This document shows positions 8,716 to 16,122 of a stretch of 64,000 bases of DNA, one piece after another. The notes under the pieces were generated by a model. The model saw only the letters and a program-made list of their open reading frames with translations, had not been told where the DNA came from and did not search any database. A program made the position numbers and the translations under genes. Origin of the DNA: Paenibacillus sp. VTT E-133291 (lineage in GTDB: Bacteria > Bacillota > Bacilli > Paenibacillales > Paenibacillaceae); the NCBI RefSeq assembly GCF_002264395.1, contig NZ_NFVA01000018.1, forward strand, positions 18,376 through 82,375. Direction: 5' to 3'. Each line of letters opens with the position of its first letter. Within the stretch, counting starts at the first letter, position 1.

Positions 8716-9129
8716 TTAACGAGCAAAGGGTATCATCACAAAGTAACTAAGTGTGGATACAATCCCTAAGCCCATCGCCCATGCCCCAAGCGTTTTTTGC
8801 TCCTTGGCATATGCATAATAACCAATCACAACTGAAATGGGCCCAAGAATGATGGACCAGAGAAACAAGGAGGCAATACCCATAGCAAGCCCAGTATAAC
8901 CCATCGCTTTGCTTCCACTATATTCCTCTTCATTCTCCTTAGTTTCACTCGCCACACGTGGTGTTGTATCCCGGATCGGCATCGAAACCGGATTCACCTC
9001 TGCAGCATATTCCTCTTGATGTTCTCTGTCCCGGCGTGGATAGTCTACTCTGCGCGGACGCAAAATAACTTTTCTCGGACCGGATGGTCCATTTGATGAA
9101 CTTGATTCATGTTCCTTTTCTCTGTCCAT
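8716..9129 (-). CDS. DUF4190-type small membrane protein
   Basis: A 137-residue protein with a long charged N-terminal part (1-70, rich in Arg, Glu and Ser) followed by two membrane segments (about 78-104 and 114-134) carrying the G-x-x-S-x-x-x-x-x-x-x-G-P-I-x-x-x-x-G pattern typical of DUF4190 proteins. The function is unknown. AGGAGG lies 8 bases upstream of the ATG. The DUF1540 gene ends 12 bases before this ATG, so the two are probably cotranscribed. Confidence 0.65.
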   Translation of the reverse strand: MDREKEHESSSSNGPSGPRKVILRPRRVDYPRRDREHQEEYAAEVNPVSMPIRDTTPRVASETKENEEEYSGSKAMGYTGLAMGIASLFLWSIILGPISVVIGYYAYAKEQKTLGAWAMGLGIVSTLSYFVMIPFAR

Positions 9130-9141
9130 TAGGGCGGCCTC

Positions 9142-9363
9142 CTAGGAGTTCGGCTTAAATGTTAAACAGCATGTTGCAGACGATGTTGCGACTTGATCGT
9201 GGTGACCTTCATTCGTCATTTCTTCAGCATATTCTTCTTTAAATCCACTACCTGCGTGCTTGTCGATCTCAATAATAATTTCTTCTGCCCGGCATAAATT
9301 ATGCTCGCCCCAATAATGACAATTGCTTACACTGCATTTGACTAATGGCTTTACACTCGACAT
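9142..9363 (-). CDS. DUF1540 domain protein
   Basis: A 73-residue protein with four cysteines in the pattern C-x3-C-x6-7-C and a CCLTF ending, the mark of DUF1540, a small probable metal-binding domain common in spore formers. The start is the ATG at 9363, 6 bases after GAGGTGAT; the longer frame to 9450 runs through a GC-rich intergenic repeat and is unlikely to be translated. The function is unknown. Confidence 0.75.
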   Translation of the reverse strand: MSSVKPLVKCSVSNCHYWGEHNLCRAEEIIIEIDKHAGSGFKEEYAEEMTNEGHHDQVATSSATCCLTFKPNS

Positions 9364-9455
9364 ATTTATCACCTCGGCTTCATTATGTCCGCACGATTTA
9401 CCCCCTATTCGACAGGACAGTTTCCAGTTGATGTAACGATGCCCACGCAAAATAT

Positions 9456-9512
9456 CCCCACAAAGTGGGGGGGGCTGCTTCGATGCGTACTCAGGTACTT
9501 TATGGGGGCCCC
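9456..9512. repeat. Short GC-rich element with terminal inverted repeats
   Basis: CCCCACAAAG (9456-9465) and CTTTATGGGG (9498-9507) pair with one mismatch over a 32-base interior, and local CCCCAC/GTGGGG and GGGGCCCC palindromes lie at the edges. An 8-G run sits at 9467-9474. The composition differs sharply from its AT-rich flanks. It could be a short dispersed intergenic repeat. Confidence 0.45.
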
Positions 9513-9534
9513 AAATATATAAATTCTAAATACG

Positions 9535-9585
9535 TCAAAAAAGGATCAGCCCTCGTCATTATAAATTGACGAAGTGCTGATCCTT
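9535..9585 (-). terminator. Terminator after ypuI
   Basis: Arms 9541-9558 and 9567-9584 pair over about 17 bp (AGGATCAGC and TGACGA cores). The T run on the minus strand is at 9535-9540. It starts 20 bases after the ypuI stop. Confidence 0.88.
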
Positions 9586-9604
9586 TACAGGAATTAGTTA
9601 ACTG

Positions 9605-10102
9605 TTAAACCTGATTTTGCATACGTTTCTCAGTCAAATAGTCGTTTTCATAATAAGTAAGGTCATCGCGTAGCTCTTCATAGGTCTTGGTAATTTCTAG
9701 AATGATATCACGAGCCGGACGAACTGGCTTTTTACGGAAACGGATAGCATCCTGTCCAGTATAAGCATAACGTCCATCTTCAGAATAGCTTTCGTTCTTT
9801 GGATAGAAGAAGTTATTCACGCCATAGTGATATACATTATAAAGCGCTTTCTGCGCAAAAGATTCATCGAATGTAGCACGACGCAGCGCAACTCCCAGCT
9901 TCTCATAAGACATTTCCGAGAACACTAACAGATGACGAACATCGGACAGAAATCCTTGATAAAATTGTACAGTTTCTTCATCATCTTCTGTTACAAGCTG
10001 AGGCAATGCATGCTCGTTCAGAAAAATCTCCATCTTATCAATTACATCTTTAAGTTTGTCTCTCGTCGATTCACATAATTTCTGCACATTGGCTGCTGAC
10101 AT
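9605..10102 (-). CDS. ypuI: YpuI family protein (DUF3907)
   Basis: A 165-residue soluble, mostly helical protein with no signal peptide and no catalytic motif. Length and sequence features (central Y-H-Y-G-V-N-N-F-F-Y and a G-R-Y-A-Y-T-G region) match the YpuI family conserved in Bacillales. Its function is unknown. GGGGGAG precedes the ATG. It is followed by a strong terminator, so it is probably monocistronic. Confidence 0.75.
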   Translation of the reverse strand: MSAANVQKLCESTRDKLKDVIDKMEIFLNEHALPQLVTEDDEETVQFYQGFLSDVRHLLVFSEMSYEKLGVALRRATFDESFAQKALYNVYHYGVNNFFYPKNESYSEDGRYAYTGQDAIRFRKKPVRPARDIILEITKTYEELRDDLTYYENDYLTEKRMQNQV

Positions 10103-10411
10103 GGCGGTTGCTCCCCCTTATTATTCCCTGCTCTTGTAGTCAATAAAGTTAATCTTATGAAGAAATAGTCTTTAGACATATCTCTTTATTCTTGCAATAT
10201 CAGGATGCAAACACAGAGAAGTCTAACCTTCTGAAAATTAAAAGAACATCTATCGACGTATCTCCTGCAATATCAGGATGCGAACTCAAGATGCTTATTC
10301 TCTCTGATATTATCATAAAAAACGTTTGGAAGGTATCCTTTTCTAAGATGCATAAAACATACGCTCTCTTCTAAACCTATAGCCATTACAATGCGTAGAG
10401 GAGCGGAAATC
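10103..10411. other. Intergenic region between ypuI and the subtilase, with a 16-base direct repeat
   Basis: The only clear structure is TGCAATATCAGGATGC, present exactly at 10193-10208 and 10266-10281 (73 bases apart), with similar flanks (A-A-C or G-A-A-C after each). The region must hold the divergent promoters of ypuI and the subtilase. I found no convincing -35/-10 pair and no gene. Confidence 0.55.
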
Positions 10412-12352
10412 ATGTCACGTAAAAATCTAACGGTTGCAGGTTTAGTAACAGCTGCGTTCACAGTTGTATTGCTTACCTTTGCACTACGTCCTGCCACTAA
10501 TGGGACGACGACCAGAGAAGTCGCTAATGTTGCTGTACCAAATCCTGCTCCAACTTCAGCCCTACATTCAGCACCAAACCCATCACAGGAAAAATCATTA
10601 AAGAAAAGCTCCTTATCTCAAGATGTTGATGCGACGGATCATCTGAATAGAGTGGATGTCAGCAGACATTTGACTAAGCTCCTCTCTGAAACGGATGGAA
10701 TGTCTTCGCTTCATGATAAATCAGTGTATGCGAAACGGTTGCAGCAGAACCACGGATTTATCACTATGCTTATGTGGATTGATTTTCGCAAGCATAAAAC
10801 GGAAACCTTTAAGTCCTCTTCATTTCCTCAAGGAACCGAACAGGAGAATCAGCAGCTGCAAAAATATCTTAAGACGGCGAAATCAGCGATCCATGGTCAT
10901 CAATCCTATGAATCTCCAACCTTTACAATCGGTAAAGAGAAATATTACTTTATCGCTCAGCGGAACAAAGAAAAAAATATAGGCATCATTGCACTTATTA
11001 ACCAAAAGGTGCTTGGTCGTGTGGCAGACCATCAGCTGAAGAACCTTCGGCTCATCCCTTATCCAAAGGAAGGGAAGTACCGTGTAGAATCCGTCCATAC
11101 CGATAATTTAAAAGATATTACCGTTAAGACCGGTCATGATAACGAAAACGCCAGCCATTTTTATGAGAATGAAATTGTCGTCCGTTTCCGCAATAACTCC
11201 CCTACGCCGGGGCAGCTTCAAACAATAACCGCTGATATCAACGGCAAAAAGCCACGTAAGCTTGGGTATGCCTATATTTTCCGTTCAGAGAAGCTGACTT
11301 ATTATGAGCTCAAAGACTATTTCACCAATAAATGGCACCCCGAATATACGGAGCCTCACTATATGTATTTAACCAATGACACGATATCTAAAAACGCAGA
11401 GGGAACCGTTACTCCAAATGACATGTTATTCTCCACCTATCAATGGAATTTGCCGGCGATCGAAACGGAGCTGGGCTGGAATCTCTCTAAGGGAAGTAAA
11501 GAAGTGATCGTGGCCGTAGTGGACACCGGAGTCCAGATCAATCATCCTGATTTGAAGGGGAAGCTTTTGACAGGGTATAACGCGATTACCAATGGTTCCA
11601 CTCCAGAAGATGATGTAGGACATGGCACACATGTATCTGGAATTATAGGCGCCCTGGTCAATAACGGAGAGGGAGTAGCTGGAATCAGCTGGTATAACAA
11701 GATCCTTCCGGTAAAAGCACTTGATAATTCAGGAGCAGGTACCACTTATTCTGTTGCAGAAGGAATCATTTGGGCAGCGGACAACGGTGCGAAAGTCATA
11801 AACTTAAGTTTAGGGAACTATGCGGATTCCCAGTTTCTTCATGACGCGATCAAATATGCCTACGACCGAGATATCGTCCTCGTATCTGCTGCTGGCAACG
11901 ATAATACAGAACGACCAGGATTTCCTGCTGCGTATCCCGAAGTGATTGCAGTAGCTGCAACAAATGCTTCAGGGGAAAAAGCTTCCTTCTCCAACTACGG
12001 CGATTATATTGATGTCGCAGCGCCCGGAGAAAGTATAGCAAGCACTTACCCAGATAGCCAGTATGCCGCTTTATCCGGTACATCGATGGCCAGTCCTCAT
12101 GTCGCTGCGCTAGCGGGTCTGGTGCGTTCACTAAATCCGAATCTGACGAATACGGAAGTTATGGATCTTATGACCAAAAATGCTGTTGATTTAGGTACTC
12201 CCGGGCATGACAAATATTTTGGCTGGGGTCAGGTCGATATCTACAAAACCCTGCAAGCCGCTAGCGGCAATCAGGTTCCCCTTCAGCTATGGCCACAGCA
12301 TGTACAAAAGCAAATGAATCATTTGAAACAAAGATTAAGTAACTCTAAGTAA
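10412..12352 (+). CDS. Membrane-anchored subtilisin-like serine protease (S8)
   Basis: A 646-residue protein. Residues about 5-23 form a signal anchor; about 60-340 is a prodomain-like region with no familiar motif except a fervidolysin-like segment around 255-330. The S8 catalytic domain follows: Asp371 in VVDTG, His404 in GHGTHVSG, oxyanion Asn496 in SAAGNDN, and Ser558 in SGTSMASPH. It should act outside the membrane. The start is the ATG at 10412, 8 bases after AGAGGAG; the earlier ATG at 10391 overlaps the binding site. The stop is 3 bases from the stop of the convergent MocR gene, with no terminator between, so the transcripts must overlap. The substrate is unknown. Confidence 0.9.
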   Translation: MSRKNLTVAGLVTAAFTVVLLTFALRPATNGTTTREVANVAVPNPAPTSALHSAPNPSQEKSLKKSSLSQDVDATDHLNRVDVSRHLTKLLSETDGMSSLHDKSVYAKRLQQNHGFITMLMWIDFRKHKTETFKSSSFPQGTEQENQQLQKYLKTAKSAIHGHQSYESPTFTIGKEKYYFIAQRNKEKNIGIIALINQKVLGRVADHQLKNLRLIPYPKEGKYRVESVHTDNLKDITVKTGHDNENASHFYENEIVVRFRNNSPTPGQLQTITADINGKKPRKLGYAYIFRSEKLTYYELKDYFTNKWHPEYTEPHYMYLTNDTISKNAEGTVTPNDMLFSTYQWNLPAIETELGWNLSKGSKEVIVAVVDTGVQINHPDLKGKLLTGYNAITNGSTPEDDVGHGTHVSGIIGALVNNGEGVAGISWYNKILPVKALDNSGAGTTYSVAEGIIWAADNGAKVINLSLGNYADSQFLHDAIKYAYDRDIVLVSAAGNDNTERPGFPAAYPEVIAVAATNASGEKASFSNYGDYIDVAAPGESIASTYPDSQYAALSGTSMASPHVAALAGLVRSLNPNLTNTEVMDLMTKNAVDLGTPGHDKYFGWGQVDIYKTLQAASGNQVPLQLWPQHVQKQMNHLKQRLSNSK

Positions 12353-12355
12353 CAC

Positions 12356-13795
12356 CTAGCCACCACTCTGCAAAAATCTACCAAGCAAACGGAGAAATAA
12401 TCGTAAGCCTTCCTCCATATCTGTTTCATTCATTTGTGAATAACATAAACGGATATACCGGGAAGGGGTCTCCGCGGAGTAACAAACATCACCCGGTAAA
12501 AAAGAAATGCTCTCCTGTTCGGCCAGCTCATGTAGCCTTCCGATATCAGGGGAAGCCGGCAACTCCAGCCAGAGGTTAAGACCACCCTCTGGGAGAATAT
12601 ATTTTACTCCAGGCGGCGCGTAAAGCTTCAGAAGCTTCGCCGCCTTTTCCATACGTGCACGGAGTGTAACTCGTAACTGAGCAGCATAGGCTTCATACTT
12701 GCCCGCTATGAATGGCAATACCGCCCTTTGTGTGAGCAGCGGACTCCCTAAATCACTTGCGGACTTCGCGGCGATAAGCCGTGACAGAATATTCCCACCA
12801 GCGGCTACACAGGCAATTCTGCAGCCGGGTGCAATAACTTTACTGAAACTCTTCATATAAACTACATGCCCTTCGGAATCCATCGATTTGATCGTAGGCG
12901 GCGGAGGCGCATGGAAATATAAATCACTAAATGGATCATCCTCAACAATAAGACAACGGTAACTGCGGGCTAATTCCAGCAGACGTTGTCTTCTTGCTAT
13001 ACTCATGGTTACTCCGCTAGGATTCTGAAAAGTAGGGATTGTATAAATTAGCTTAGGCGGTCTTTGATCACACATTCTTGTAAGAATATCCACCCGCATC
13101 CCTTCACTGTCCGTAGGTACAAAAATCATCTCTGCACCTCGTCCTGCAAAAACATCTATAGCCCCTGTATAACTAGGAGCCTCAAGATACACGGTGTCCC
13201 CAGGTCCGACAAAGGTACGAGCCACCAGATCAATGCCTTGCTGAGTTCCGCTTGTGATCATAACATCAGAGGAAGTAAGTGCAATTCCACGTGTTTTTAA
13301 ATGATCGCTCATAATTCCTCGCAGCTCCAGATCACCTTGGAAGTTCCCATAGGTTGCCATAAGCTCCGGCTGCTGCATAACTAAAGATGCGAAGGAGTCA
13401 CCAATATTTTTTAGAGGAAGTAACTCACTATGAATTGCAGCTATATGAAAGGGATACTTTACTTCAGAGTAATCAAAATTGCGCCAAAGCTGAGCTCGCG
13501 GCAAATAATCATCATATATATCCTGCCAGCGGCCATCTTCCTGACGTCGGGTGTGTTCAGGGTCGGCTACAAAGCAGCCTTTTCCTTGCCTGCAATAAAT
13601 AAGTCCCCGCTTCTCAAGCACATTGTATGCCTTGCTTACTGTAACCTGGCTTACTCTCAAAGCTGTAGCCAAACTTCTTACGGAGGGCAGCCGGACACCT
13701 TGCTGGAGCAATCCTGATGAGATCCGCTGACTTAGGGTTTCACTGATTTGATGAGGCAGAGATTTACTGCTATTGCGAATCAGATCGATGTGCAT
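12356..13795 (-). CDS. MocR-type regulator: GntR HTH fused to an aminotransferase domain
   Basis: A 479-residue fusion. Residues 14-76 are a GntR winged helix (R-L-P-S-V-R-S-L-A, then V-S-Q-V-T-V-S-K-A-Y recognition helix). Residues about 100-475 are a class I aminotransferase fold with the PLP lysine K319 in SFSKVIAPG, used in this family to sense PLP or an amino compound. Close relatives include GabR and PdxR. It is divergent from an aminotransferase gene starting 93 bases away, the usual arrangement for an activator or repressor of its neighbour. GGAGGG lies just upstream of the ATG. The effector is unknown. Confidence 0.9.
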   Translation of the reverse strand: MHIDLIRNSSKSLPHQISETLSQRISSGLLQQGVRLPSVRSLATALRVSQVTVSKAYNVLEKRGLIYCRQGKGCFVADPEHTRRQEDGRWQDIYDDYLPRAQLWRNFDYSEVKYPFHIAAIHSELLPLKNIGDSFASLVMQQPELMATYGNFQGDLELRGIMSDHLKTRGIALTSSDVMITSGTQQGIDLVARTFVGPGDTVYLEAPSYTGAIDVFAGRGAEMIFVPTDSEGMRVDILTRMCDQRPPKLIYTIPTFQNPSGVTMSIARRQRLLELARSYRCLIVEDDPFSDLYFHAPPPPTIKSMDSEGHVVYMKSFSKVIAPGCRIACVAAGGNILSRLIAAKSASDLGSPLLTQRAVLPFIAGKYEAYAAQLRVTLRARMEKAAKLLKLYAPPGVKYILPEGGLNLWLELPASPDIGRLHELAEQESISFLPGDVCYSAETPSRYIRLCYSQMNETDMEEGLRLFLRLLGRFLQSGG

Positions 13796-13810
13796 GAACC
13801 CTCCACCTCC

Positions 13811-13857
13811 ACTGTTATATTCAACGCTTTACTGTTATACAGTACTCCTATTATGAT
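13811..13857. promoter_or_regulatory. Direct-repeat operator and promoter between mocR and the aminotransferase
   Basis: ACTGTTATA occurs at 13811-13819 and 13831-13839, exactly 20 bases apart (about two helical turns). The second copy extends to the palindrome ACTGT-TAT-ACAGT (13831-13843). On the plus strand a -35 TTTACT (13828-13833) and -10 TATGAT (13852-13857) are 18 bases apart, so the second repeat overlaps the -35. Direct repeats of this kind are the known target type of MocR proteins such as GabR. Confidence 0.6.
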
Positions 13858-13888
13858 AGCACCAAATTGAAAGGTGGAGAACTCATTT

Positions 13889-15109
13889 ATGGATATCAAA
13901 TACTCGACCGCAGCCAATCATCTAGGATCATCAGCCGTTCGTGAGATTCTAAAAGTTACACAGGGCAATGACATCATTTCACTTGCAGGCGGGCTGCCTG
14001 GGGAGGATTTGTTTCCCTTGGAGGCAGTACGAGACGCTTATAACCGTGTACTCTCCAGTGACACCTCAGTGCTTCAATACGGATTAACCGAGGGCTTTAC
14101 TCCACTACGTGATAAAATCGCCGAAAGACTTACTCGGCAAGGAATCCCTGTTACAGCTTCTGAGATGATCTTGACTACAGGTTCCCAGCAAGCCATTGAT
14201 TTATTATGTAAAATACTACTTGATCCCGGTGATGCTGTACTTGTTGAAGCCCCCACTTATTTAGCAGCTTTACAGGTACTCGGCTCTTACCGGGCTGATA
14301 TTCATACGATAAATAATGACGAGCAAGGCATGCTGCCAGATCACCTGGAAGATCAAATACAAAAATTACGGCCCAAACTCCTATATGCAGTTCCGACCTT
14401 CAACAATCCTTCAGGAGCAACCTGGAGTAAGGAACGCCGTGAGAAAGTGGTGGAAATCTGCCGCCGCTACAATGTTCTTATCTTGGAGGATAATCCCTAC
14501 GGCGAAATAACCTTTGAGGAGAATAAAGATCTTTATCCACCCTCACTAGCATCCATCGACAGAAGCTATGGCGGCGATTATTGTGTCGCTTACACTGGAA
14601 CTTTTTCCAAAATCGTAGCCCCTGCCCTTCGTACCGGCTGGATTATCGGCGATTCCAATCTAATCAAGACCATCGCCAAAGCAAAGCAAGCCGCTGATCT
14701 GCATTCTAGCACCATTGACCAACGGGCTTTAGATGAACTGCTGCTGCATTTCGATATTGAGCAGCATATCCGCGTCATCTCACGAGAATATTATTCTCGA
14801 ATGAAGCTCTTATCCGCGGAACTCCGATCGCAGAACTGGGAAGGCGCTCATTTTCTGGAGCCACGTGGCGGTATGTTCCTGTGGCTAACACTTTCCCAAG
14901 AGATCAACACGAAGGAATTACTTCCTCTAGCAGTAGAGAACGGTGTTGCTTTTGTTCCCGGTGAAGTGTTCTATTCATCACAGCCCCACAAGAATAAGAT
15001 GCGTCTGAATTTCACCCATACGCCACCTAAGCTTGTACCCGTTGCTGTTCAGCGTCTGGAGAAGGCGTTGGTACAATGGCGGGAGAGTCAGGCCGGCATT
15101 CGTTCATAA
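13889..15109 (+). CDS. PLP-dependent aminotransferase, class I/II (LysN/2-aminoadipate type)
   Basis: A 406-residue fold-type I aminotransferase. Visible are SLAGGLP, QYG-L-T-E-G, the Asn/Pro motif PTFNNPSG, the EDNPYGE element, and the PLP lysine K241 in TFSKIVAPALRTG. By family it would transaminate aromatic amino acids, leucine or 2-aminoadipate; the sequence does not choose between them. The ATG at 13889 follows AAAGGTGGAGAA; the upstream GTG at 13874 lies inside that site. It is divergent from the MocR regulator that probably controls it and ends before a terminator. Confidence 0.88.
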   Translation: MDIKYSTAANHLGSSAVREILKVTQGNDIISLAGGLPGEDLFPLEAVRDAYNRVLSSDTSVLQYGLTEGFTPLRDKIAERLTRQGIPVTASEMILTTGSQQAIDLLCKILLDPGDAVLVEAPTYLAALQVLGSYRADIHTINNDEQGMLPDHLEDQIQKLRPKLLYAVPTFNNPSGATWSKERREKVVEICRRYNVLILEDNPYGEITFEENKDLYPPSLASIDRSYGGDYCVAYTGTFSKIVAPALRTGWIIGDSNLIKTIAKAKQAADLHSSTIDQRALDELLLHFDIEQHIRVISREYYSRMKLLSAELRSQNWEGAHFLEPRGGMFLWLTLSQEINTKELLPLAVENGVAFVPGEVFYSSQPHKNKMRLNFTHTPPKLVPVAVQRLEKALVQWRESQAGIRS

Positions 15110-15118
15110 GCATGACAA

Positions 15119-15172
15119 AACCCGGATTCTTCATCCTGTATGGGATTAGGAAGCCGGGTTATTTTTATTTCT
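15119..15172 (+). terminator. Terminator after the aminotransferase gene
   Basis: AACCCGG (15119-15125) pairs with CCGGGTT (15154-15160), extended by inner CTTC/GAAG and ATCC/GGGAT pairs. T-rich sequence follows (15161-15172). Confidence 0.8.
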
Positions 15173-15191
15173 CAGCCATGCTTAGCGTAAT

Positions 15192-15440
15192 TTACTTCTT
15201 AGATACTTCTATGCTATCTTTATTGAGCCTAAAATATCCATTTTCAACGAAAGACATGATTCGACTGACACTTACCCCTGTTTGAAGGGATATATTTAAT
15301 ACCATCGTGTCGGGTGAAGTCTCTACGATACGCCTGATTCTCTGATACATCTCATCACAACTATTGCACATCCTCTTATTGTTTCGTTCATATAAATGTC
15401 CGCAGAACCCGCAAATCTGATAATTACCCATGTTATACAT
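15192..15440 (-). CDS. YvyF-like small zinc-finger/HTH protein
   Basis: An 82-residue protein with CGFCG (first Cys at 10) and CNSC pairs spaced for one zinc ribbon, then a helix-turn-helix-like segment (L-N-I-S-L-Q-T-G-V-S-V-S-R-I-M-S-F-V-E-N-G) near 48-68. This layout matches YvyF/TIGR03826 proteins of the flagellar operon, where the role is a proposed regulator. Here it is an orphan: no flagellar gene is near, and it lies beside rnpB. The start at 15440 has AAGAGGG only 2 bases away; the ATG at 15431 (spacing 11) is a fair alternative. A dispersed repeat lies 34 bases upstream. Confidence 0.65.
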   Translation of the reverse strand: MYNMGNYQICGFCGHLYERNNKRMCNSCDEMYQRIRRIVETSPDTMVLNISLQTGVSVSRIMSFVENGYFRLNKDSIEVSKK

Positions 15441-15473
15441 TTCCCTCTTTCTACATATCTTCTTGCCACGAGC

Positions 15474-15560
15474 ATAAACACCTTCGGCGTCCTTATAAGG
15501 ATGGTAAGCGTTGCGAGAAATATAAGGATAATGTATAAAATGAATCTTATACTTTCTTAT
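15474..15560. repeat. Dispersed intergenic repeat, copy A
   Basis: About 87 bases that align over their whole length with 63910-64000 (about 80-85% identity by eye, with small gaps). It contains the hairpin ACACC-TTC-GGCGT, the palindrome CCTTATAAGG and the shared end CTTATACTTTCTTAT. Read on the minus strand, AACGC can pair with the distal GTGTT as an alternative to the small hairpin. Both copies have the same orientation and sit about 35 bases upstream of a minus-strand gene. Confidence 0.75.
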
Positions 15561-15565
15561 ATTTT

Positions 15566-15608
15566 AAAAAAGCGACGTGATCCGGTTTCCCGAGATACGC
15601 CGCCGCTT
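15566..15608 (-). terminator. Probable rnpB terminator
   Basis: AAGCGGCG (15608-15601) pairs with CGTCGCTT (15577-15570), 8 bp with one G-T pair, followed by T6 on the minus strand. It lies just after the 3' end of RNase P RNA. Confidence 0.75.
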
Positions 15609-15639
15609 GTATGGTTGTTGTTGTTTATCATAACGTTGC

Positions 15640-16067
15640 AGTTAGGAAAGTTTGCCGTAAGCCGGGTTCTGTGCTCGTCGTGGTTCAATCGGGAACTACC
15701 CTCCCACCATAAGCGACAATCATCTATCTAGGCCGTACATTACTGCACAGCTCCAGCGACCAACCTAGACGCGCCTCAGGCTAAGGCTGCCTATTCCAAT
15801 ACAGGAATTTGCTGCGTCTCATTAGGTCTTGCTCCAGATGGGGTTTACCAGGAACGAAGTCACCAGCGTTCCTCGGGGTCTCTTACACCTCGGTTCCATC
15901 CTTGCCTGTGCCGCCCTAAGGCGGCCATCGGCGGTCCATTTCTGTGGCACTATCCTTCGACTCGCGCCGACTGGACGTTATCCAGCATCCTGCCTTATGG
16001 AGCCCGGACTTTCCTCCCGTGACGTCTACACGTCACCGGCGATTGTCTGTCAAACTTTCCGAACAAC
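15640..16067 (-). ncRNA. rnpB: RNase P RNA, apparently class A
   Basis: The catalytic RNA of RNase P, which matures tRNA 5' ends. P1 forms between GGAAAGTTTG (16060-16051) at the 5' end and CAAACTTTCC (15654-15645) at the 3' end. Conserved blocks in order on the minus strand are GAGGAAAGTCCGGGCTCCAT, CCACAG, ACCGCCGATGGCC, GGTAAACCCC, GGAGCAAGACC, GGCCTAGATAGATGATTG, and ACAGAACCCGGCTTA. The 5' half and the ACCGCCGATGGCC/GGCAAGGATGGAA region follow the E. coli-like class A pattern rather than the Bacillus class B pattern. Exact ends are approximate. A strong promoter precedes it. Confidence 0.95.
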
Positions 16068-16074
16068 ATTATAT

Positions 16075-16103
16075 ATTATACAGACATCGCATGTCTGGCA
16101 CAA
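16075..16103 (-). promoter_or_regulatory. rnpB promoter with palindromic 17-base spacer
   Basis: On the minus strand, -35 TTGTGC (16103-16098) and -10 TATAAT (16080-16075) are 17 bases apart. The spacer is a perfect inverted repeat, CAGACAT-GCG-ATGTCTG (16097-16081), filling it exactly. The predicted start is near 16068, in agreement with the P1 stem of the RNA. Confidence 0.75.
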
Positions 16104-16122
16104 GCTTTATTAAATGGAATTT

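Noticed and set aside
9364..9450. N-terminal extension of the DUF1540 protein
   Set aside because: It runs through the GC-rich repeat, while the ATG at 9363 has an ideal site and gives the family's normal length.
10192..10374. 60-residue open frame upstream of the subtilase
   Set aside because: It is built from the two direct repeats and has no binding site.
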